In this document: one piece after another, positions 44,520 to 53,039 of the stretch
Layout: every line of letters begins with the position of its first letter
Position numbering within the stretch: position 1 is the first letter of the stretch
Assembly (NCBI GenBank): GCA_964649825.1
Contig: CAZYQW010000142.1
Span: 1 to 64,000 of the forward strand
Source: CAZYQW01 sp964649825
GTDB lineage: Bacteria; Planctomycetota; B15-G4; JADJEK01
Reading direction: 5' to 3'
DNA length: 64,000 bases
Notes under the pieces: model-generated
Seen by the model: only the letters and a program-made list of their open reading frames with translations
The model's database searches: none
What the model was told of the DNA's origin: nothing
Made by a program: the position numbers and the translations under genes

Positions 44520-45341
44520 ATGATTCGCATCGTCACGCCGGTTCTATCGGCTTGGCTCTTTCTTGGCTCGGTCGCATCCGCCGGCGACTGCACCGGCGAC
44601 CCGGGCTTCGCACTATCGATCACGCCCGACGTCGCCATCCTCGGCGATCCGATCGACATCAAGTTCGAGGCCCCGCCGGGGAACCTCGTCGTCGTGATGT
44701 CGTCCCTCGGTCAAGGCCCGACCCCGACCGCGTTCGGCGAGCTCTGCCTCGACTTCCCGCCGATCTTCACGGTTGCGATCGTGATGCCGCCGACCGGCGT
44801 CGTGAACACGCCGTCGTACATGCACTGCGAACCGGGGTTCTCGGGCACCGCCTTCTACCTGCAGTTCGTGAGCGTCGGGCCCGGAGGCAACGGGATCTCG
44901 AACCTCGCGTCCGCCACCGGGATCGACCAGGGCAACGGCTGCAACTTGTGCATCACCAGCACGAAGCCCGCGATCCTGCGGATGCGCTACACCGGGAAGG
45001 ACTGCTCCGCGTCGAGCCACAGCCAGGACCCGTCGGCGGTGACCTGCTCCGGCGATCCGATGTTCCAGCAGCCGGTGCGGGTCGTCGCGCAGAGCCACAA
45101 GACGCTCGGCCAGAAGAACGCGCACGTCTACTTCGACGGCATCGTGCAGGTGGGCCAGATCTTCGACCTCGACGCCGCGAACGCGGGCCTTAGCCGGCTG
45201 AAGGGCGAGACGTTCCTCTTCGTCCTCGACGATGAGGAGAACGTCATCCACGCGGTCGGCTTCCACACCTCTTGCTCGCAGCCGCTGCACTTCTTCGACA
45301 ACTACGGCGCGTTCGAGCTGCTCGCGTACATCGGCGAGTAG
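44520..45341 (+). CDS. exported DUF7467-like protein
   Basis: 273 residues with a signal peptide ending near ASAGDC. Beta-rich and Cys-containing (about ten Cys in the mature part). The C-terminal third has the pattern VIHAVGFHTSCSQPLHFFDNYGAFELL, like the DUF7467 domain that often occurs in surface-exposed environmental proteins. The start is ATG 44520, 40 bp from a good promoter; monocistronic. Convergent with the sigma-fusion gene (21-bp gap). Role unknown, possibly structural. Confidence 0.72.
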   Translation: MIRIVTPVLSAWLFLGSVASAGDCTGDPGFALSITPDVAILGDPIDIKFEAPPGNLVVVMSSLGQGPTPTAFGELCLDFPPIFTVAIVMPPTGVVNTPSYMHCEPGFSGTAFYLQFVSVGPGGNGISNLASATGIDQGNGCNLCITSTKPAILRMRYTGKDCSASSHSQDPSAVTCSGDPMFQQPVRVVAQSHKTLGQKNAHVYFDGIVQVGQIFDLDAANAGLSRLKGETFLFVLDDEENVIHAVGFHTSCSQPLHFFDNYGAFELLAYIGE

Positions 45342-45362
45342 CCGGACTTCCCTCGCGACCGC

Positions 45363-48300
45363 TCAGCGTGCGTCGAAGACGCAGGTCCCGGGCACGCTGA
45401 CGGACGACTCCCGCGTGCGGCCGTCCTCGTGGACGAGCTTGATCGTGTACGGGCCCGCCGGGAGCGGGATCGGGACGACCCAATCGGCCCCGTCCGCTGC
45501 GCCGCCGAACGCGAACGGCGGCCGGTCGAACCAGAGGCGTCCGCTCGCGTCGGTCACCACGAGGCGCAGATCGCGGCAGAGCGCGTAGGAGACGCGCAGG
45601 AACGGGTCGTCGGATGCGGTCTCGTTGGACGCGGCGACCCCCTCGAGGCGTGCCTCCAACGTATCGAGGGCCGTGAGCGTGAACGGCGTCGTCGCGTCGT
45701 ATGACGCGTCTTGCAGCTCCACGTCGAGCGGCGGCGCCGACCAGGACCGCCCCCGGCCGGGGTCGCGCGCGTACGCGAGGACGCGCCACGCGCCGCGCGC
45801 GAGACCGGCCACCTCGAATCGGCCGTCGGCCGCGACTTGGCCGCCCACGACCCGCGGCGGCGAGCCCTGCTCCGCGATGACGCCGATGTGTGCATCCGCG
45901 GTGACGTCATCCGGAACGACGATCGTCCCGGTCACCGAGTAGGCGGTCTGGAGCGTGACCGTGACCGGCGTCGGCTCGTCGCCGGGCGGAACCTCGACGA
46001 GAGTCTCCTCGCCGAGGTAGCCGTCCGCCTCGACGAAGAGGCGGTGGGGGCCGACCGGGACGTCCGGCAGCAGGATCCGTCCGGGGCCGATCGCGGTTCC
46101 GACCGCGACGCGCACGCCGGCCGGGTCGATGATCCACGCGCTCATGCCGCGCCGCGGCACGTCGCGCGGCGTCGGGCCGACGAGCCGCAGCGCGAGAGTG
46201 CCGCGTATCGAGCCTCCGTCGTCCGGGAGCGACACTTCCACCCCGCTCCGATCGTCACCGACCGCCGCGATCGCGCGCAGGTCGTCGACGCGGAGCGGCG
46301 CTCCCCCGGGGGCGGCGCGCGCGGCAAAAAGCGTGGTCGGGCCGGCGGGGACGTCGGCCAGGCGGAACCGACCGAGCTCGTCCGTCAGCGCGAACGAGAG
46401 GAGCGCGTCGGCGGCGCCGGCGGGCAACGTCGCCAGGCAAACCGGATCGAACGGGGCCGGCGCGGCGATGACGCGAACCCCCCCGAGTGGCCTCCCGTCG
46501 GTCGCGACCACGCGGCCGACGATCGGGCCGGCCGTGTCGAGCACGAGCTCCTGTTCTTCCCCAGGAGTCGGCGCGGCGATCGCCGAGCCGCCCGGCGCGA
46601 CGATTCGCACGAACGCCGCGGACCGCGGCGCGGCGGCGAGCGCGATCCGGCCGCCGGCGTCGGTGCGCGCCGTGAGGATGGCGTCGCCGGACACGACGAC
46701 CGCGCGGGCGCCGGCGACGGGCGCGCCGTCCGTCCATCGCGCGCCGAGGATGCTCGGGACTTCCGTCCTCAACACGAGGTCCGGGGCACGCGTGATCAGC
46801 CCGGCGAACGCCTCCGTGACGATCGCGGAGCTTCTGTCCGATCCCTCCACCTCGAGCCGTACCGCGGTCGGGGCGACGCGGCGGCACGGAAGCCGGTCGA
46901 CGAGGAACCGGCCGTCCTCGTCCGTCGTGACGCGCCACGGCGCGCCGCCGGGGCTTTGCGCCGCGAACGCGCGGTAATGGTAGGTCGTGAGCGCCTCGAT
47001 CCCGGCCGCCACGAGGACCCCCGGGACGGGTCGGCCGCGTTCGTCGACCACGCGCCCCGACACCGAGCCGGCGGGGAAGAGCGCGACGTCGAGCGCGGCG
47101 CGAGCGCCGGCCTCGTCGACCAGGTCGAGCATGTGCGGCTGCGGGGCGTAGCCAGGTGCGCTGATGGTGACGCCGCCGCAGAACTTGGCCGTGTCGATTC
47201 CGTCCGCCGCCGCGCGCCGGGCGAGCGGGGGCGCTCCCGTCGCGAGCGTCGGCACCGCGGCGATCTCGTAGCGACCGTCCCATCCGGTGTCCGCTTCGGC
47301 GAGCACGGTCGGACCGACCGGATCCCGCGGCGCGAAGTAGAGACCGGCCGGCGGCCGCCCGAGGTCGAGGTTCGCCCAGAGCGAAACGGTGGCGGCGGCG
47401 ATCGGGGCGAACGAGTCCGCGTCGATCACGCGCCCCACGAGGACGCCGGGGCGCGAGATGAACAGGTCCGCATGGATCACGTCGCCGGCCGGGGTGGCGA
47501 CCGTGGCGAGCCGCCGCCACGCCGCCGCGAACCCCTCGGCGCGTACCTCGAGCACACCCTCGTCCGGACGGCCCGGCGCAGGCCGAGGCACGTCGTCGAA
47601 CGCGTAGCGACCGAGCGCGTCGGTCACTGTCGATCGGTCCGTCCGGCGCTCCGCATCGAAGGCGAACAGATGCACCGGCGCGCCGGGGACAGGAGCGCCC
47701 GCGTCGTTCACGACGAGGCCCGCGACGCGCCGCGTGGGGGCGGGTGCCGTCCGCGCGACCTCGGTCGCCGACGCCGCGACCGAGTCGAGCACCGCGCGCG
47801 GCGCGACGATGGCCGCGGCCGGCGACGGGACGTCGATGCGGGCCGCGACGCTCGCGACGTCCGGGGCGGGCGCGGGTGCGTCGGGGGGCGGGTCGATCCA
47901 GCCGACCGCGACCCGCAGCGCCGCGGCGATCGCGACGATCCCGGCGAGGAAGCGACCCGCCTGGAGGGCCGTGCCGGTTCCGGGGCCGATCTCGCCAAAG
48001 CGCGGCCAGAGGGCGCAGAGCGCGAGGTTCGCGCGCTCGACGCCGAGCCGCTCGAAGATCGCGAGCAGACGCGCGCGCGCCTCGTGGACGCGCCGCTTCA
48101 CGGTGCCGGCCGGCCATCCCAGGACGCGGCCGATCTCGGCGTGGCCGAGGTCCTGCTCGAACCTCAGGTGCAGCAGGGCTCGATCGATCGGCTCGAGCTG
48201 ACCGAGCGAGCGCTCGAGCAGCTCGCGGAGCTCGACGAGCCGCCGCGGATCCATACTGCCGTCGATCGTCTCGTCAGCCTCGCGCCCGGGAGACGCACGC

Positions 48301-48551
48301 CGGCGGTCCCGCTGGACGCGGAGCGCCTGGCTCCACGCGACGCGCAGCGCGTACGCCGTCCAATCGCGCGGCCGGAAGAGACGGCGATGCCGCTCGAGGA
48401 TCGCGACCCACGTATCGGCCGCCGCCTCCTCCGCGGACTCGTCGTCGCGCAACACGCAGCCGAGGAACGCGCGGACCGGCGGGCGGAGCCGGCGGAGCAG
48501 CTCGTCGGCGGTCTCGTCCACGGCTCGCTCGGACTCGGCGGTGCGCGTCAT
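45363..48551 (-). CDS. ECF sigma factor fused via TM helix to carboxypeptidase-regulatory-like domain array
   Basis: 1062 residues. N-terminal ECF sigma: region 2 (20-85, ESAEEAAADTWVAILERH...TAYALRVAWSQALR) and region 4 (115-165, LGHAEIGRVLGWPAGTVKRRVHEAR). A TM helix at about 200-219 is followed by a Pro/Ala linker. The remaining 800 residues are repeated beta-sandwich (CarboxypepD_reg/Cna-B-like) domains marked by GxVVxxxGxPVPGxxV and DGRFxxxxLP, such as VAGLVVNDAGAPVPGAPV and SVSGRVVDERGRPVPGVLV. The sigma would be cytoplasmic and the array extracytoplasmic. The start is ATG 48549-48551 with GGAGG just upstream. A paralogue lies at 49717-52905. Release of the sigma would need proteolysis, or it may act at the membrane; inference. 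Confidence 0.88.
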   Translation of the reverse strand: MTRTAESERAVDETADELLRRLRPPVRAFLGCVLRDDESAEEAAADTWVAILERHRRLFRPRDWTAYALRVAWSQALRVQRDRRRASPGREADETIDGSMDPRRLVELRELLERSLGQLEPIDRALLHLRFEQDLGHAEIGRVLGWPAGTVKRRVHEARARLLAIFERLGVERANLALCALWPRFGEIGPGTGTALQAGRFLAGIVAIAAALRVAVGWIDPPPDAPAPAPDVASVAARIDVPSPAAAIVAPRAVLDSVAASATEVARTAPAPTRRVAGLVVNDAGAPVPGAPVHLFAFDAERRTDRSTVTDALGRYAFDDVPRPAPGRPDEGVLEVRAEGFAAAWRRLATVATPAGDVIHADLFISRPGVLVGRVIDADSFAPIAAATVSLWANLDLGRPPAGLYFAPRDPVGPTVLAEADTGWDGRYEIAAVPTLATGAPPLARRAAADGIDTAKFCGGVTISAPGYAPQPHMLDLVDEAGARAALDVALFPAGSVSGRVVDERGRPVPGVLVAAGIEALTTYHYRAFAAQSPGGAPWRVTTDEDGRFLVDRLPCRRVAPTAVRLEVEGSDRSSAIVTEAFAGLITRAPDLVLRTEVPSILGARWTDGAPVAGARAVVVSGDAILTARTDAGGRIALAAAPRSAAFVRIVAPGGSAIAAPTPGEEQELVLDTAGPIVGRVVATDGRPLGGVRVIAAPAPFDPVCLATLPAGAADALLSFALTDELGRFRLADVPAGPTTLFAARAAPGGAPLRVDDLRAIAAVGDDRSGVEVSLPDDGGSIRGTLALRLVGPTPRDVPRRGMSAWIIDPAGVRVAVGTAIGPGRILLPDVPVGPHRLFVEADGYLGEETLVEVPPGDEPTPVTVTLQTAYSVTGTIVVPDDVTADAHIGVIAEQGSPPRVVGGQVAADGRFEVAGLARGAWRVLAYARDPGRGRSWSAPPLDVELQDASYDATTPFTLTALDTLEARLEGVAASNETASDDPFLRVSYALCRDLRLVVTDASGRLWFDRPPFAFGGAADGADWVVPIPLPAGPYTIKLVHEDGRTRESSVSVPGTCVFDAR

Positions 48552-48656
48552 GGTCCTCCGTCCTGGTGCTTCACGAGACAAGGGCGCCGAGAGCCGAGCC
48601 CGCGGGCGTGCCCCGATCGGCGACGCTCCCATGCGCTCGGCTCCGGCGAAAGAAGG

Positions 48657-49613
48657 TTACTCGACGTTCACCAGGACGGCGTTCGTTGCCGAGAACGCGA
48701 CGCCGTCCTCGACGACCGCTTCGAGCGCGAACGTCAGAGGAAACGGGATTCCCGCCGGCAGCTCGAACAGCCACGGAGCGCCCGGCGCGGCCGGGATCAA
48801 CGCTCCGCCGGGCACGGGATGGGTACTCGTCAGCGTGAACAGGAGCGGGTAGGCGGCCGGCGCAAGAGGAGCGGGGAACAGTGCGAGCGTGCCGTTCAGG
48901 CCGGCGAACGCGTGCGCGTCGATCTCGTTCGGGGCGCCGAGCATGCCGAAGACGACGAACACGTTCGGCGGCGACGTGCTCGGGCCGGCGAGGCCGATCT
49001 GCAGCGAGTCGCCCGCTCCGACGTCGACGCGGCGCCCCGGTCCGCCCGAGGAGCCGTTCACCGTCAGCAGATCGCCGCCGCCGGCGACGTCGCTCGCCGC
49101 CGCCGCGCCGAGCCACGGGCCGCCGCGCGCCACGCCGAACAGCCCGTTCGACGCCGCTGCGTCGGTCGCGATGAGCAGGTCGACGACGCCGTCCCCGTCG
49201 ACGTCGCCCGCGAACGCGGCGTCGGTCAGGTCCGGCGCGAGCGCCGTGTCGAACGCGATCTTCCCGGTGAGGCCGGAGACCACCGACACCGCGTCGGTCT
49301 TCGCGCTCGTGCGACGGCCGACGGCGAGATCGGCGTGTCCGTCGCCGTTCAGGTCGGCGAGGTCGATCGTCCAGCCGAAGCGGCTGTTCGCCGCGCCGGC
49401 GACGTCGACCAGCGTCGCGCCGGTCTGGCCGGAGAAGACGCGGACCTTCGCGTCGCGGAACGCGCCGATCGCGACGTCCGGCACGCCGTCGCCGTCGACG
49501 TCCGCGTCGCCCGCCACGTTCAGCGCGCGCAGGGAGAGCGCGCATCGAGGCTCCTTCTGGAGATGGTGAGGGGGAGGGCCGAACCCCACGAAGAGGATCA
49601 GCCGCGCTTTCAC
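48657..49613 (-). CDS. FG-GAP/integrin-alpha-like repeat protein
   Basis: 318 residues. Three Ca-binding FG-GAP repeats: DADVDGDGVPDVAIG, LADLNGDGHADLAVG, AGDVDGDGVVDLLIA. The C-terminal beta-module (about 210-318) ends in FSATNAVLVNVE, homologous in pattern to the end of the exported protein at 61566. The start is GTG 49613, but no signal peptide is visible and the first repeat begins almost at once, so the gene may be 5'-truncated or begin elsewhere. It lies between the two sigma-fusion genes on the same strand. Surface adhesion or ligand binding is a plausible role. Confidence 0.78.
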   Translation of the reverse strand: MKARLILFVGFGPPPHHLQKEPRCALSLRALNVAGDADVDGDGVPDVAIGAFRDAKVRVFSGQTGATLVDVAGAANSRFGWTIDLADLNGDGHADLAVGRRTSAKTDAVSVVSGLTGKIAFDTALAPDLTDAAFAGDVDGDGVVDLLIATDAAASNGLFGVARGGPWLGAAAASDVAGGGDLLTVNGSSGGPGRRVDVGAGDSLQIGLAGPSTSPPNVFVVFGMLGAPNEIDAHAFAGLNGTLALFPAPLAPAAYPLLFTLTSTHPVPGGALIPAAPGAPWLFELPAGIPFPLTFALEAVVEDGVAFSATNAVLVNVE

Positions 49614-49716
49614 CCCCGCAGAGTCGCGAGGCGGCGATCGGTTCGGGAAAAGTGGTCGTTCTCTCGTCGAGGTCTACCTTTGTGACGTCGCCCCGGGGAG
49701 TACGACGTCGAGCCGT

Positions 49717-52700
49717 CTAGCGGCGGCCGGTCTCGGAGCGCAGATCGACATCGAGCAGGCCGTCTTCCGGGACGTCGATCGTGCCGATGGAGTCGAACAC
49801 GGTGCCGATGCGCCGATGCCACGTCGCCGACACCTCGCACGTTCCCGGCGGTACGCGCGTGGCGACGAAGCGGCCCTCGGGGTCGGCCTCGACGCGGATC
49901 GATCCGCTCGAGAGGTGGACGATCGTTCGCTCGGCGCCCACGAGCGGCGGGACGATCCCACGAACCGTCGCGCGTCCCTCGACGAAGCGCGCGGTGAGCC
50001 ACACCTCGTTCGCCTCGTCGACCGCGAGCTCGATCGGCGTCGGCTCGACGACAATGCCCCGCTCGAGCGCTCCGTCCCGGTCCGGCACGACGGGGCGCAC
50101 GACGTCCCAGGCACCCGGACCGAGGTCCTCGATCACGAAGCGCCCGTCGGGCCCGGTGGTCACGTTGACGTCGAGCCGATCGTCGTCGGCGCCGCCCGGA
50201 CGGAGCAAGAAGGTCGCGCCCGCGACCGGGACGTCGTGCGCGTCGCGGAGCCACCCGCGCAGCGCGAGCGCGGGACGGAGGGCGAGCGTCGCGTCGCGGA
50301 CCTCGCCCGGCTCGAGTGCGACGTCGTCGATTCGCATCGGCGCGTAGCCGGCCGCCTCGGCGCCGTACGACAGGGCCAGACCCGGCGGCAGCGGCTCGAA
50401 GAACGACGCGTGCGTGTTGTCCTCGAGCGCGAAGCGGGCGAGGGTCCCCGCGTTGACGAACCGTCGCGCGCGCGGGATCGGCCGTCCGGTCACCGCGTCG
50501 ACGATGCGGAGCGCGAGCCCGGTCGGCTCGCGGACGACGATCACGGCGTCGGTCGCGCCGGTCGGTATCACGGCTTCGTCGTAGCGGCCCGGCCGTGGGG
50601 CCGGCGCGTAGCGCGTGGCCGCGACGTAGACGTCGCCGGGCACGAGCGCGACGAGCGTGAACCCGCCCGCCGCGTCGGCGGTCGCCGGCGGCGGCGGGTT
50701 CGGTCCGTGGATCGTCCAGCCGTCGTCCCGCTCCGCGCGGTCGACCGGTCGGTGGACCTGCGCCGCGACGACCGCGAACGGGACGGCGGCGCCCGATCGA
50801 TCGACGACGCGACCGGCGACCGTGCCGCCCGCGACGAGCGGGACGCGAAGCGGCTCGTCCGGGACGGAGAGGCCGGAGTGCACCGATCGGAGCGAGCCGG
50901 GACCGAATACCTCCAGGTCGATCGTTGCCGGCAGGTCCTCGACGCGGAAGCGTCCGTCGTCGTCGCTCACCGCGACCGGCTCGCGACCGACGAGCACCGT
51001 CGCGCGCGGCACCGGCGCGCCGTCTTCGTCGCCCACGACGACGCCTTCGAGCGTGCGGCCCGGCGCCAGATCGATCGCGACGTCGGCACCGTCCGCGGTC
51101 GGCGAGACGTCGACGGTGCGAGTCGCGAACGCCGGCGCGCGCGCGGTCACGTCGTAGCGCGAGAGGGGAAGCGCGCCGTCGAGCGTGAAGCGTCCCGCCT
51201 CGTCCGCCGTCACCGTCCGCTTCCACCATGCGCCGACGACGGAGCGGCCCGCGATCGGGTTCTGGATCCGCGAGCGCGCGTGGACGGTCGCCGCGGCCAC
51301 CGGCCGGCCGCCGGCGGCGCGCACGCGTCCGGTGATCTGCGCGGCGCGCGCGAGCCGAACCTCGACGGCGTCGTCGCGCGTCCGTCCTCGTCCCGCTGGC
51401 ACGTCGACGATCGTCTCGAGGAAGCCTTGGGCGAGCACGCGCGCGAGGTCACCCGACGCGCCGCGTATCGCACCGACGCGATGGAGATCGTCGCCGAGAC
51501 CCTCGGTTGGTCCGGGCCACGCGCTCGCGAGCGCGACCGGCGCGCCGCTCGAGTCGTCGACGACGCGCAGGAAGACCATCGCGTTCGCCCGCGCCGGCGC
51601 GAGCGGTACGACGATCTCCCCGTACTGCGCGGGCAAGAACGGCGACCGGCTCCACCGGCCGTAGGAGTCGTCGACGTCTACGTCGAGCGAAGCGACGAAC
51701 GGCGGCAGGCAGAGCGTGAACGTTCCGTCGTCGTCCGACGTGGTCTGGATCGCGGTGACGCCGATGCGCACCTTCGCATCCGCGACCGGCGCCTCGGTCG
51801 CGGCGTCGATCACGCGGCCGCGCACGACGATCCCGCGGCGGAGGACGACGTCGTGCCGCTCGCCGGGCGCGACGCGGGAAGATGACGCCGGGATGAACCC
51901 GTCCGCCTCGACGACGAGCTCGGCCGGGCCGAAAGAGAACGCGATCGCGAAGGAGCCGTCCACGTCCGTCGTCGTCGCGGCGATCCGATCGAGCGTGCCG
52001 CTTCGCAGGAGTCGAACGCGCGCGCCAGCCACGGGTCGGTCCGCCTCGTCGGTCGCGGTGCCCTCGATCCAGCGCCCCGTGGGATCGATCGGGTCGGGCT
52101 CCGCGGTGGCGACGGCGCGCGCGACCTCGGGCGTTCGGGTCGTCGCGCTCGGTTCGACGGTCGGGGCCGCGTCCTCCGGCGGTCCCGTGGCGATCGTCGT
52201 TGGGACGTCGCGGCGCGACTCGGCCGGATCGAGCCATCCGGCCGCACCGAGCCAGACCGCGGCGAGGACGAGCACGGCGGCGAGGATCGTCAATGCAACC
52301 TTCATCAGCATCGCTCCGGTGGTGATCGCGACGGTCTTCGATGGCGGCGCGGCGAGGACGAGGAGGAGGCGACGACGATGCGGGTCGTCGGCCGCGAGCC
52401 GGCGCCGCAACCGCTCGTGAGCGCGGTGGAGCCGCGTGCGCAAGGTCGCGATCGGGATCGCCAGTCGCGCCGCGATCTCGTCCGGCGCGAGCTCCTCGAA
52501 ATGGCGCAAGAGGATGACCATGCGGTAGTCCTCGGGCAGGTCGAGCACGGCCCGCACGACCCGCCTGCGCAGCTCTTCCCGCGCGAGGATCTCGTCGGGA
52601 CTCGGAGCCGCGGCCGCGGTCGCCGTACGTTCCTCGCGTCGCGTCCGAGCCTCATCGCGGCGACGCAACGAGAGGACGGCGTTCCTCGCGATCGCCGCGA

Positions 52701-52905
52701 GCCAGCCACGCCGAGCCGCCCCCGAGCGAGGCGACGCGGCCGAGGACTTGATCCAGGCCTCCTGCGCCGCGTCGTCGACGTCCGCGTCTGTTTGGAGCAG
52801 TCGCCGGCAGATCGAGCGGACGAAGTCCTGCTGGCTCAAGAGCCGGTCGAGGTCGAGAGGATTCGCGTCGCGGGTCATGTTCGAGTCGGTCGCCGGGGCC
52901 GTCAT
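49717..52905 (-). CDS. second ECF sigma factor fused via TM helix to carboxypeptidase-regulatory-like array
   Basis: 1062 residues from ATG 52905 (alternatives ATG 52878 and 52938). ECF region 2 is about 22-88 (DVDDAAQEAWIKSSAASPRS...WLAAIARNAVLSLRRR) and region 4 is about 113-165 (LAPDEIAARLAIPIATLRTRLHRAH). TM helix 198-224 (TGAMLMKVALTILAAVLVLA...). Then an extracytoplasmic array of carboxypeptidase-regulatory/Cna-B-like beta-domains, e.g. IEGTATDEADRPVAGARV, VRGRVIDAATEAPVADAKV, LEGVVVGDEDGAPVPRATV. Same architecture as the 45363-48551 protein but divergent in sequence. No separate anti-sigma gene is adjacent. Divergent from DUF4331; a perfect palindrome lies between. Confidence 0.88.
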   Translation of the reverse strand: MTAPATDSNMTRDANPLDLDRLLSQQDFVRSICRRLLQTDADVDDAAQEAWIKSSAASPRSGAARRGWLAAIARNAVLSLRRRDEARTRREERTATAAAAPSPDEILAREELRRRVVRAVLDLPEDYRMVILLRHFEELAPDEIAARLAIPIATLRTRLHRAHERLRRRLAADDPHRRRLLLVLAAPPSKTVAITTGAMLMKVALTILAAVLVLAAVWLGAAGWLDPAESRRDVPTTIATGPPEDAAPTVEPSATTRTPEVARAVATAEPDPIDPTGRWIEGTATDEADRPVAGARVRLLRSGTLDRIAATTTDVDGSFAIAFSFGPAELVVEADGFIPASSSRVAPGERHDVVLRRGIVVRGRVIDAATEAPVADAKVRIGVTAIQTTSDDDGTFTLCLPPFVASLDVDVDDSYGRWSRSPFLPAQYGEIVVPLAPARANAMVFLRVVDDSSGAPVALASAWPGPTEGLGDDLHRVGAIRGASGDLARVLAQGFLETIVDVPAGRGRTRDDAVEVRLARAAQITGRVRAAGGRPVAAATVHARSRIQNPIAGRSVVGAWWKRTVTADEAGRFTLDGALPLSRYDVTARAPAFATRTVDVSPTADGADVAIDLAPGRTLEGVVVGDEDGAPVPRATVLVGREPVAVSDDDGRFRVEDLPATIDLEVFGPGSLRSVHSGLSVPDEPLRVPLVAGGTVAGRVVDRSGAAVPFAVVAAQVHRPVDRAERDDGWTIHGPNPPPPATADAAGGFTLVALVPGDVYVAATRYAPAPRPGRYDEAVIPTGATDAVIVVREPTGLALRIVDAVTGRPIPRARRFVNAGTLARFALEDNTHASFFEPLPPGLALSYGAEAAGYAPMRIDDVALEPGEVRDATLALRPALALRGWLRDAHDVPVAGATFLLRPGGADDDRLDVNVTTGPDGRFVIEDLGPGAWDVVRPVVPDRDGALERGIVVEPTPIELAVDEANEVWLTARFVEGRATVRGIVPPLVGAERTIVHLSSGSIRVEADPEGRFVATRVPPGTCEVSATWHRRIGTVFDSIGTIDVPEDGLLDVDLRSETGRR

Positions 52906-52943
52906 CTGCTCGCGAGACGCCGCCGGTCCGGCCGCCATTTCAG

Positions 52944-52957
52944 GGATTTCGAAATCC
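52944..52957. promoter_or_regulatory. 14-bp perfect palindrome, candidate operator
   Basis: GGATTTCGAAATCC is a perfect palindrome between the divergent sigma-fusion gene and the DUF4331 gene, and AT-rich relative to its surroundings. A dimeric regulator site for one or both genes is likely. Confidence 0.45.
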
Positions 52958-53039
52958 GTTCCGTTCGGGAGGAGCGTAATCCGGCCGAGCGGCACCCGCT
53001 CGACGACTCCAGTCCCTTCATTCACGAGGAGCCTCAGCC

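Noticed and set aside
45711..49685. 1324-residue frame antisense to the sigma fusion
   Set aside because: Arg/Asp-rich shadow; covers several real genes and gaps.
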